The notes beneath the pieces were generated by a model. That model had not been told where the DNA came from, made no database searches, and saw only the letters and a list, made by a program, of their open reading frames with translations. DNA of 44,399 nt, from positions 1 through 44,399 of the IMG/VR virus record IMGVR_UViG_3300020221_000037, one strand, 5' to 3'. This DNA is from a virus. Below are positions 28,207 to 34,187 of this stretch, in pieces. The first letter of the stretch is position 1. Each line of letters begins with the position of its first letter. A program made the position numbers and the translations under genes.

Positions 28207-30087
28207 TTAGAGTTCTCTTATAAATCCTGGTTGATAGTAACTTGTTTGTGTGGTCAATCTTGTTCCAGAGGTATTTTCTCCAGAAGAAATTACGTCACGA
28301 ATTAAATTAATTTTAGATGATCCAACGTCAAATCTAACATATAAATCTTTTAATCCAATGACATCATTGGAAAGTGGAACGGCTTGAATTTCTATAACAT
28401 TATTTGGTGCTGCTGTTGAAGATATGTTTACAGTATCTATAATAATTTCTCCAGTATCATAGTTAACAGTTCCAGCATTTCTTTTAATAATTTTTGGTTT
28501 TAAATCTTTATAAGTAAAAAAGAAAATTTCACCGGTTGTCGATGAAACTCTTCTATCTGCCAAATAGACATCATCATTAATTCCTACAATTTTAAATGAT
28601 GTTGAATTAATGTTGTATGTGTCCTTTGATGTATGAAATGCGTTTCCAAAACAAATTTCATACTGAGCATTTGAATCAATTTCGGCAATTAAATCTCTGC
28701 GAATAAGAACACTTGTTATGTTAGAAGTAATTGAATAATTAACATTATCAATTAATGATGAAACTTTGCTATATTTAAATCTACCTCCAAATTTATTCAA
28801 ATCAATAGACTGCGAATATTGCGTCAATGAACTTAAAATCAATGTTCTTAAATCAGAAACTCTATTATTTTTATTATAGTCAAAATAAACTGAAGAAACT
28901 ATTTCAACATAAAGATACTTGGCATCAATAAATTGGGGAATAATTCCTGCAATTGAATAATTTTTTAATTTTAACAGAAGATCTCTTTTTGTAGAATTTG
29001 GAAGTTTATCACCATTTCTTGGTTTAACTGAAATAAAAACTTTTCCGTATTGTGGAGGACTTAATTCTTCTCCACCATAAGCAGTCACAGAATCTACATT
29101 TGGATAGATGTATCCGATAATTGACTCATAATCAGATGCAGTAACTGCTCTATACTGCGAGGAATAAATTCTTGGAGCAAAATGTTTGATTGAATTAATT
29201 GATTCCGATTCATCACCATTTCTTGATGATTGAGATGTAGTAATTCTTGATACATTTGTTGGATCAATTATAGTATTATTTTCATCTCTCAAAATTCCTA
29301 CCAAATTAAATTGAGTGGCACCATTTCCACCTCTACCAGATGTTGTAATGTATGAAACATCAATAACATTTCCATTCTCTAGTTTTTTGCCGATGATTCC
29401 ATCACCAAATAATAATTCATATCTTTCGTCAGAAACTTCCTGAATTAGATAAATGTCTGATCGACCATCAATCTTTAAAATATTATCAACTTGCTTATAT
29501 TCAGAAGATACTGAAGAATTTTCGGATAATTTAATTAGGACTCTGATTGTACTTGTGTCTACAAAAGAGTTTGGTAAAATGTATTTTTGATCGTAAACTG
29601 ATTGACTGACTGTGAATTTCGTTTGAACAAATGTTCCTTCATAAATTTCAACATTATCAAATCTTGCAATTCCATTTATAACATTTGTGGTTACATCTTC
29701 AGGAATTGAAAAAATAAAATTAGTATTATTTGCTGAACCATTACAAACAACTCCTGCCTTTAATGTTGCAGTAAGAGATGTTAAGTTATTGACTCTGAAT
29801 GAAATTTTTGCAATTGCCGATCTTCTTGATCTTGGAACATATCCGATACCCCTAACAAGAGAGACGACATTTTCTCTTAGAATTGCAGAATCGAGAAATG
29901 ATTCATTAACTGCAAGATTTGTATTGTACGCTGTGATGTATGTATTATAAGCTAGGGTATTAATCAGGACCGAAAGATTCGAACCTTCAAAATCAAAATC
30001 AGTAAAATTGCTATTTGCTCTCAGGTAATCCTGAATCGAAACTTTTATCTGATCAAAATCTAGATTTGTGTACTGACCGAATGCCAT
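28207..30087 (-). CDS. 6: Baseplate wedge protein gp6-like (626 aa)
   Basis: The N-terminus DFDQIKVSIQDYLRANSNFT, LSVLINTLAYNTYITAYNTN and SFLDSAILRENVVSLVRGIG, plus VTASDYESIIGYIYPNVDSV and GKVFISVKPRNG in the middle, are clear gp6 hallmarks (J-like baseplate family). T4 gp6 is 660 aa, so the length is normal. gp6 dimers link neighbouring baseplate wedges. The gene starts two bases after the gp25 stop and is followed at once by the gp7-position giant, giving a tight late operon. Confidence 0.95.
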   Translation of the reverse strand: MAFGQYTNLDFDQIKVSIQDYLRANSNFTDFDFEGSNLSVLINTLAYNTYITAYNTNLAVNESFLDSAILRENVVSLVRGIGYVPRSRRSAIAKISFRVNNLTSLTATLKAGVVCNGSANNTNFIFSIPEDVTTNVINGIARFDNVEIYEGTFVQTKFTVSQSVYDQKYILPNSFVDTSTIRVLIKLSENSSVSSEYKQVDNILKIDGRSDIYLIQEVSDERYELLFGDGIIGKKLENGNVIDVSYITTSGRGGNGATQFNLVGILRDENNTIIDPTNVSRITTSQSSRNGDESESINSIKHFAPRIYSSQYRAVTASDYESIIGYIYPNVDSVTAYGGEELSPPQYGKVFISVKPRNGDKLPNSTKRDLLLKLKNYSIAGIIPQFIDAKYLYVEIVSSVYFDYNKNNRVSDLRTLILSSLTQYSQSIDLNKFGGRFKYSKVSSLIDNVNYSITSNITSVLIRRDLIAEIDSNAQYEICFGNAFHTSKDTYNINSTSFKIVGINDDVYLADRRVSSTTGEIFFFTYKDLKPKIIKRNAGTVNYDTGEIIIDTVNISSTAAPNNVIEIQAVPLSNDVIGLKDLYVRFDVGSSKINLIRDVISSGENTSGTRLTTQTSYYQPGFIREL

Positions 30088-30089
30088 TA

Positions 30090-30488
30090 TTATGCCCTAG
30101 TAGGTAAAAGAACAACCTCTATAATTTGTGTGTCAACGGGAAGACCAACAATGTCGTATTGAATAACTGCTAACAATTCGTGATCTTCTCCGTTTACAGT
30201 TACTTCTACATTAATGTTATCAATACGTGGTTCATATGCTTCTAAAACTGATTTAATTTCATTCTCCAAAGGTATCTCTGGAAATGTTGTATCTAACTCA
30301 AATAGTGCATCAGTGACTCTTGAACCAAAATCAGGATCAAAAAATTTTTCACCGAGTTTTGTGAAAATAATATTTTTGACAGATCGTTTAATCGCATCTT
30401 CATTTCGAATCGTTAAAAGATCTTTAGTAACTGGATGCTTTTTAAAAGACAAATTAATGTCTTTAAATGCTCTAGAAATAGATGCCAA
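30090..30488 (-). CDS. 25: Baseplate wedge protein gp25-like (132 aa)
   Basis: The length equals T4 gp25 (132 aa). SRAFKDINLSFKKHPVTKDL, AIKRSVKNIIFTKLGEKFFD and DFGSRVTDALFELDT are the family's conserved parts, including the lysozyme-like gp25/W fold core. In T4, gp25 with gp6 and gp53 forms the inner baseplate wedge and nucleates the sheath. A TATAAATA late promoter sits 26 bases upstream, inside the end of the 54-aa gene. Confidence 0.95.
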   Translation of the reverse strand: MASISRAFKDINLSFKKHPVTKDLLTIRNEDAIKRSVKNIIFTKLGEKFFDPDFGSRVTDALFELDTTFPEIPLENEIKSVLEAYEPRIDNINVEVTVNGEDHELLAVIQYDIVGLPVDTQIIEVVLLPTRA

Positions 30489-30513
30489 TTACTATTCTCC
30501 ACAAATCTTTTTG

Positions 30514-30521
30514 TATTTATA
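30514..30521 (-). promoter_or_regulatory. Perfect T4-type late promoter octamer TATAAATA before gp25
   Basis: Minus-strand GAGTATAAATACAA matches the T4 late consensus exactly and lies 26 bases before the gp25 ATG. It is the best late promoter seen in the window and heads the baseplate operon. Confidence 0.75.
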
Positions 30522-30527
30522 CTCCAA

Positions 30528-30692
30528 TTACATGGTTATTTTACCGTAATAAGGTTCTGTTCCATACTCCCAATCATCATAATCCTCATCATTGCGAATT
30601 CTTTCATGCAACTCAGTCTGTTTTTTGAGATCGTGCTTCTTTTCTGTCAAATTATCATGTAAAATTTCCGATAAGATCAATTTTTCGTCCAT
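30528..30692 (-). CDS. Small acidic protein upstream of gp25 (54 aa)
   Basis: The frame starts MDEKLILSEILHDNLTEKKH and ends WEYGTEPYYGKITM. AGGAG lies seven bases before the ATG, a strong ribosome binding site. The charged, helical N-terminal half is followed by an acidic tail (RNDEDYDDWEYG). It lies between the 220-aa gene and gp25, and the gp25 promoter overlaps its coding end region. Function unknown. Confidence 0.65.
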   Translation of the reverse strand: MDEKLILSEILHDNLTEKKHDLKKQTELHERIRNDEDYDDWEYGTEPYYGKITM

Positions 30693-30704
30693 TTTTTCTC
30701 CTGA

Positions 30705-31367
30705 TTAGTGAAAATCAGAACTTTTTACGGGGTTGCTATCCCGAATTTCTTTGATTTCGTACATAAAATCGTCTGAAGTCTCAATTTTTCTACGATTTTC
30801 AACTGAATATTCGGTCAAATCAATCTCATAACCTGGATTTTGAGTAATTCTGTTCTTTGTCCATGCATCATCGTACCATAAAATCTTATTATTTGGGTAT
30901 GCATAGTAATTTCCATTGTCCATCTTGAAAAAATGAGCACATTTATGTTCTGGAGTCTCACTAAAGTTCGTATTCAAGGTGGATTTTGACTCCCATGACC
31001 AATCGAGAGTGAACATATAAACACCTTCGTTCTTTTCACCTCGATAATTGATTAATTGAGCTCGTAATCCAGAGAGTCTTGAACGAACTTGAACATCAAT
31101 ATAAGGAGAAAAACAATCCCACCACATACACTCTTCCAATTGAGGGACTGGTGCATCTGGTTTCCAACAAAAGGCATGAATTGGCCTACGAGTCCAGTTT
31201 ACACCATTCTCAAGAAATGCCTCAAACAGCGGTACGTGCTTCTCTAAGGACGATACAGAGTGTACATCACATAAAGTTACCTCACCATGTCCCTTTTTAT
31301 GATTGTAGAGAAATTCATTACGAATGTAGCAAGTAATCGTTGGAAGATTATGATTTAAGTATGCCAT
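30705..31367 (-). CDS. Conserved cyanophage protein of unknown function (220 aa)
   Basis: The sequence MAYLNHNLPTITCYIRNEFL...HGEVTLCDVHSVSS, with many Trp and aromatic residues (CMWWDCFSPYIDVQ, MFTLDWSWESK, NKILWYDDAW), resembles an unnamed protein I recall near gp25 in T4-like cyanophages. No signal peptide, membrane span or known catalytic motif is visible. The ATG has only a weak ribosome binding site and follows a terminator-like hairpin by a few bases. Probably soluble; role unknown. Confidence 0.75.
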   Translation of the reverse strand: MAYLNHNLPTITCYIRNEFLYNHKKGHGEVTLCDVHSVSSLEKHVPLFEAFLENGVNWTRRPIHAFCWKPDAPVPQLEECMWWDCFSPYIDVQVRSRLSGLRAQLINYRGEKNEGVYMFTLDWSWESKSTLNTNFSETPEHKCAHFFKMDNGNYYAYPNNKILWYDDAWTKNRITQNPGYEIDLTEYSVENRRKIETSDDFMYEIKEIRDSNPVKSSDFH

Positions 31368-31375
31368 AAGTTGTT

Positions 31376-31402
31376 AATAAAAAAGCAGAAATTTCTTCCT
31401 GC
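31376..31402 (-). terminator. Rho-independent terminator after the 50-aa basic gene
   Basis: The minus strand reads AGCAGGAA / GAAA loop / TTTCTGCT (one G-T pair), then TTTTTTATT. The hairpin lies just 5' of the 220-aa gene start, so that gene needs read-through or an unseen promoter. Confidence 0.6.
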
Positions 31403-31406
31403 TCTA

Positions 31407-31559
31407 TCTATGTTATTATCGTCCTTGTCCCTTGTACCTTTTGCGAGATCCGTTGCGAGAAGAAGCACTCAATTTGGTATGTTGCGAGCGACCTTGACGA
31501 GTTTTCTTCGGTGTTCCGGGTACAAAATTCGACCCACCAGAGCTTTTACGAGTTGCCAT
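31407..31559 (-). CDS. Tiny basic protein MATRKSSGG..., possibly frameshifted near its C-terminus (50 aa)
   Basis: The minus-strand frame reads MATRKSSGGSNFVPGTPKKT, then TRQGRSQHTKLSASSRNGSR, a strongly basic composition that suggests nucleic-acid or capsid binding. I recall a short conserved cyanophage protein like this that ends in a basic YxGQGR-type tail. Here that tail (KRYKGQGR, stop at 31415) is readable only in the +1 frame after a run of five A's (forward T's 31438-31442). In the original frame the protein ends RKKVQGTRTIIT at 31407. An extra base in the homopolymer, natural or from sequencing, would explain this. Function unknown. Confidence 0.55.
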
Positions 31560-31572
31560 AAGTTAATCTCCA

Positions 31573-32346
31573 TCAAATAATACGAGTCTTTTCGTGACCG
31601 ACACGAATGCGTGGGTCACACCAGATTTCAAATCCCTCTTTCTTGGCATCAAGACAGAAGGATACGTCCTCACCGCACATGTCTTGAACCTCACCAGACT
31701 CAAAGACTTGCATTTGTGGTGCAAACCATGGATACGTGAGAGACTCAAAGACTCCATTCTTAATCAGCACCCATCCGAAACCTGTATAATCAACGGTAAA
31801 GGGTTTGCGTCTCTTCTGAATGGATTCCACTGTCTCATGATTCATCACACCACCATTCTTACGGAAGTCACCTTCCTCCAACCAATGAGCAACCGATGTG
31901 GTGTATCCGTCTTCCGTTGCATACCAACCCGCAACGATGTTCTTTTCATCCGTACAATCTTCGGATTCACCCTGAGCAAGTGCAAGAAGTTGCCAGAATT
32001 TTTCGGTGTTGAACACAATGTCATTATCAATCCAGAGTTGATAATCATAATTCAGTTTTCCGTCCCAAGGAATCTGCTTCGGTCCACGAAGAACATTTGC
32101 ACCAAGAACCTTACACCGTGCAAAGTTGACCATAGAAGAATAGTCCTGAGAGATCTGAATACTCATTCCGTTTTGAACAAGATCAAAACAGAGTTGAACA
32201 AAACTCTTCAGAAAAGTATAGGAACAACCTCTTCCAGGAAGACAGAAAACAATACTTTTACCTTTTGCTTTTTCTTTAATCTTATCATAATCCCACTGAG
32301 GAGAATCGGCAGTGGATTTCGCAATAACTTTAAATCCTTTTGTCAT
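31573..32346 (-). CDS. GT-A-fold glycosyltransferase-like protein (257 aa)
   Basis: KGKSIVFCLPGRGCSYTFLK (nucleotide-binding-like start), YDYQLWIDNDIVFNTEKFW (a DxD-type motif, D-N-D, near residues 107-109), VDYTGFGWVLIKNGVFESL and CGEDVSFCLDAKKEGFEIWC ending VGHEK fit the order of GT-A glycosyltransferases: DxD, acceptor loop, catalytic acidic residues, metal-binding His. Similar proteins in cyanophages are called glycosyltransferase-like. Substrate unknown; virion, DNA or host surface sugars are possible. Promoter: TTGACA-17-TATGAT lies just upstream, with a late CTAAATA inside its spacer. Confidence 0.7.
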   Translation of the reverse strand: MTKGFKVIAKSTADSPQWDYDKIKEKAKGKSIVFCLPGRGCSYTFLKSFVQLCFDLVQNGMSIQISQDYSSMVNFARCKVLGANVLRGPKQIPWDGKLNYDYQLWIDNDIVFNTEKFWQLLALAQGESEDCTDEKNIVAGWYATEDGYTTSVAHWLEEGDFRKNGGVMNHETVESIQKRRKPFTVDYTGFGWVLIKNGVFESLTYPWFAPQMQVFESGEVQDMCGEDVSFCLDAKKEGFEIWCDPRIRVGHEKTRII

Positions 32347-32369
32347 AAGAAAATAATTTCTACATCAAC

Positions 32370-32398
32370 ATCATACAGGAGTATTTAGAATGTGTCAA
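32370..32398 (-). promoter_or_regulatory. Sigma-70-type promoter with nested late motif before the glycosyltransferase-like gene
   Basis: Minus strand: TTGACA (32398-32393), 17-base spacer, TATGAT (32375-32370), about 24 bases before the ATG at 32346. Within the spacer lies CTAAATA (32388-32382), the late-type motif seen before gp13 and gp15. Confidence 0.65.
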
Positions 32399-32401
32399 GA
32401 T

Positions 32402-32409
32402 GATAAATA
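32402..32409 (+). promoter_or_regulatory. Late-type promoter octamer GATAAATA for the 192-aa plus-strand gene
   Basis: Plus strand TGATAAATAATCG, 26 bases before the ATG at 32435, the same spacing as TATAAATA before gp25. It diverges from the promoter at 32370-32398. Confidence 0.55.
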
Positions 32410-32434
32410 ATCGTATTCGGTTGGAATAGGATTC

Positions 32435-33013
32435 ATGTTTAATTCAGAAGACGTAAGATTACTGCAAGAAGCATACGCATCTGTTTATTTTGATGAGTCT
32501 CAGTATGCTCGTGAAAATCCAGAGAAGTATGAAAGAAGCCCAGAAGCAAGAGAAGGCCGCAGAAGAAGAAGTGGAATAAATGATCCTCATACTGGAATCA
32601 ATTCACCTGCTTTTGAAAAGTTTATGAGACAGCAAATGGGTGGTGGAAAGAAAAAGAAAGTAAAAGAAGAAGTTTTTGATGAAATTTTCTCACATCTTCT
32701 CGATGAAGGTTATGCCGACACCGATCAGGCAGCTCTTGCTATTATGGCAAATATGAGTGAAGAGTGGAGGCAGAGTATTGTTGAATTCATGAGAGGTTCT
32801 GGTCCCGGACGCCCCAATGGTGGAAATAGCACCCGTCCTGGTGACGGGAAACCATATGCAGATGGTCCTCTCTGGGATAGTAAACAAAAGCCAGAGGATG
32901 TACCAAGTTCTACAAAATCATCACCTACTAAAAAACCAACACCAAAACCAACACCAGGAAATAGCACCCGTCCTGGTGACGGGAAACCATATGCAGATGG
33001 TCCTCTCTTCTGA
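32435..33013 (+). CDS. Virion- or prohead-associated-like protein with repeated Gly/Pro tail (192 aa)
   Basis: This is the only clear plus-strand gene. The N-terminus LLQEAYASVYFDE matches a short 'QEAY.SVY' start shared by several unrelated late cyanophage proteins. Residues of about 78-115 (VFDEIFSHLLDEGYADTDQA, AIMANMSEEWRQSIVEF) match a short helical tag common in cyanophage structural or scaffold proteins. The tail has two copies of GNSTRPGDGKPYADGPL separated by a Lys/Pro/Thr linker. A late promoter lies before it and a strong terminator after it. Probably a late, particle-associated protein; exact role unknown. Confidence 0.7.
   Translation: MFNSEDVRLLQEAYASVYFDESQYARENPEKYERSPEAREGRRRRSGINDPHTGINSPAFEKFMRQQMGGGKKKKVKEEVFDEIFSHLLDEGYADTDQAALAIMANMSEEWRQSIVEFMRGSGPGRPNGGNSTRPGDGKPYADGPLWDSKQKPEDVPSSTKSSPTKKPTPKPTPGNSTRPGDGKPYADGPLF
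32822..33008 (+). repeat. Two identical 52-bp direct repeats in the tail of the 192-aa gene (32822-32873, 32957-33008)
   Basis: The copies are identical over 52 bases and in the same frame, 135 bases apart, encoding GNSTRPGDGKPYADGPL twice. Identity at the DNA level implies recent duplication or recombination-prone homogenisation. Confidence 0.95.
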
Positions 33014-33036
33014 ACCACTTCCCAAACTGGCACACT

Positions 33037-33061
33037 AGAGGGTCTCACCACCCTCTTTTTT
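33037..33061 (+). terminator. Rho-independent terminator after the 192-aa gene
   Basis: The stem AGAGGG / CCCTCT, with an eight-base loop, is followed by a T tract, 24 bases after the TGA. Confidence 0.8.
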
Positions 33062-33272
33062 ATGACTGAATTATTTTCAGTGACCCTAGGGGGATTATTT
33101 TTTGCCCGGGAATTTTTTTTATTTAAATGGTTTTATAATATTGATGTCGTTGGGGGACCTTTGTAGGTTAGGGACTTAAGCAATTATATATTCGCTACGC
33201 CCGCATAAGTATAAAGAATTCACCCCAATTTAACTGTCATTTCGGTCATAAACCACGCACCTCGCAAAGTAT
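33062..33272. other. Intergenic stretch without a visible gene
   Basis: No plausible ORF was seen on either strand. It holds short G- and C-runs (CCCTAGGGG, GCCCGGG next to a T tract) and an AT-rich stretch around 33111-33145. I see no tRNA-like fold and no convincing -35/-10 pair. Confidence 0.5.
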
Positions 33273-33299
33273 AAAAAAAGAACAGAAATTCACTGTTCT
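33273..33299 (-). terminator. Rho-independent terminator at the end of the minus-strand two-gene unit
   Basis: The minus strand reads AGAACAG, seven-base loop, CTGTTCT, then T6 and AT. It would end transcripts from the 59-aa and 88-aa genes after they cross the first TTTTCCACA cluster. Confidence 0.8.
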
Positions 33300-33308
33300 C
33301 TGACTATA

Positions 33309-33462
33309 AAGTTTTCCACAAGTTTATGATACTTTTTCCACAAGTTTTCCACATAAAGTATAAAGTTTTCCACAGGTTGCTGATGCTTACTGTGCATGAG
33401 ATCTCTGATACCAACTGTGATCTCGCAGATTTATACTCAGAACCTGTGGAAAACTTTATACT
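33309..33462. promoter_or_regulatory. DnaA-box-like cluster 1: five exact TTTTCCACA copies with a 22-bp inverted repeat
   Basis: TTTTCCACA occurs on the plus strand at 33312-33320, 33334-33342, 33345-33353 and 33366-33374, and on the minus strand at 33445-33453. TTTTCCACA is known as the DnaA box form of cyanobacteria (E. coli: TTATCCACA). The segment 33309-33343 recurs exactly at 34188-34222. The arms 33357-33378 and 33441-33462 are a perfect 22-bp inverted repeat around a 62-base spacer. See cluster 2 and the findings. Confidence 0.75.
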
Positions 33463-33727
33463 ATTCCTCCGCAATCTTATCGTATGAAAGCGTCAAGAGG
33501 GAGGATGTAATGCTGTGTGCATGAGTGATACTGTGCAGCAGCAGATTGCGACCTGATTGCTGATACCATTGTGCGCTGCTGTTGTATAGAAACTGTGTGA
33601 TGCCTGCGATAACAGCAGCAACCGTAGCAGTGAGCATCAGTATCTCATGCATAATCTCATGAGCATAAACCTCATGCAATTGTTCCTGCAGCGTGCTCAG
33701 ATAAGGCACCTGAAAAGAATAGCTCAT
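33461..33727 (-). CDS. Small protein with one probable membrane helix, between the DnaA-box clusters (88 aa)
   Basis: The sequence MSYSFQVPYLSTLQEQLHEV, then AHEIMHEILMLTATVAAVIAGITQFL (likely membrane helix, about residues 24-47), and a C-terminus ending LSYDKIAEE resembles a small cyanophage membrane protein, but I cannot name it. The stop lies inside the right arm of the inverted repeat of cluster 1. It is downstream of the 59-aa gene and shares its sigma-70 promoter. No clear Shine-Dalgarno sequence before the ATG. Function unknown. Confidence 0.55.
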   Translation of the reverse strand: MSYSFQVPYLSTLQEQLHEVYAHEIMHEILMLTATVAAVIAGITQFLYNSSAQWYQQSGRNLLLHSITHAHSITSSLLTLSYDKIAEE

Positions 33728-33814
33728 AATGATAAAAATGTGTTTTCAGTGGTATGACCCCTGCATACGATTAGAGAGGGGTTGTAGAGGCACAGAGAGG
33801 TGTCTGGTGACGTA

Positions 33815-33994
33815 TTACCAATCGAGATTCATGTCCTCTACGGTGACACTTAAGGACTCTGCTGGTTCTAACTTAAAGACACGTTCATAATTAATCTCAT
33901 GAGGATTGAAGTCTTCGAGCACGTTGAACTCTAAAGTCACACGAAATTTCTGTAACTGTCCAGGTAGAGATGCCAGTGTCATGAGATTTCTCAT
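33815..33994 (-). CDS. Small protein with 'FRVTLEFNVLEDFNPHEINYE' core (59 aa)
   Basis: The frame reads MRNLMTLASLPGQLQKFRVT, LEFNVLEDFNPHEINYERVF and ends MNLDW at TAA. An alternative start is Met5 (33982). The core resembles small cyanophage early proteins of the pattern 'F.V...F.VL.DFNP..INWE..F.L'. It is the first gene after the strong minus-strand promoter at 34035-34007, so it is probably expressed early. No catalytic motif is visible. Function unknown. Confidence 0.65.
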   Translation of the reverse strand: MRNLMTLASLPGQLQKFRVTLEFNVLEDFNPHEINYERVFKLEPAESLSVTVEDMNLDW

Positions 33995-34006
33995 CGGGTT
34001 ACACTA

Positions 34007-34035
34007 ATTATAAGGGTTGTGAGGGATTTTGTCAA
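34007..34035 (-). promoter_or_regulatory. Consensus sigma-70 promoter driving the 59-aa and 88-aa genes
   Basis: Minus strand: TTGACA (34035-34030), 17-base spacer, TATAAT (34012-34007). Both hexamers match the bacterial consensus exactly. The -10 ends 12 bases before the ATG at 33994. Confidence 0.85.
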
Positions 34036-34068
34036 CTCTGAGGGTGTGGAGTTTTGTGTGGGTGTGTG

Positions 34069-34097
34069 TTGACAAAGTGCGTGTCTTATGTTATAAC
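34069..34097 (+). promoter_or_regulatory. Sigma-70 promoter on the plus strand, firing into DnaA-box cluster 2
   Basis: Plus strand: TTGACA (34069-34074), 17-base spacer, TATAAC (34092-34097), one base from consensus. It diverges from the promoter at 34007-34035. No protein gene of normal size lies downstream on this strand, so the product may be a non-coding or primer RNA. Confidence 0.7.
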
Positions 34098-34187
34098 GTC
34101 TTAGACCACAAGCACTGAGAGGATTTAATTGATCGGCACACGAAACATTAAAACAACTCTAGAAGGGTTTTAATACACATAAAAAAG

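Noticed and set aside
30528-30662. Plus-strand 75-aa ORF at 30435-30662
   Set aside because: Hydrophobic shadow frame opposite the 54-aa gene, which has a strong ribosome binding site on the minus strand.
31594-32388. 264-aa plus-strand ORF opposite the glycosyltransferase-like gene
   Set aside because: It is antisense to a gene with clear family motifs, has no family-like sequence, and its composition is that of a shadow frame.
32725-33051. 108-aa minus-strand ORF opposite the 192-aa plus gene
   Set aside because: Pro/Gly-rich mirror of the repeat region. The plus frame has the recognisable tag, late promoter and terminator.
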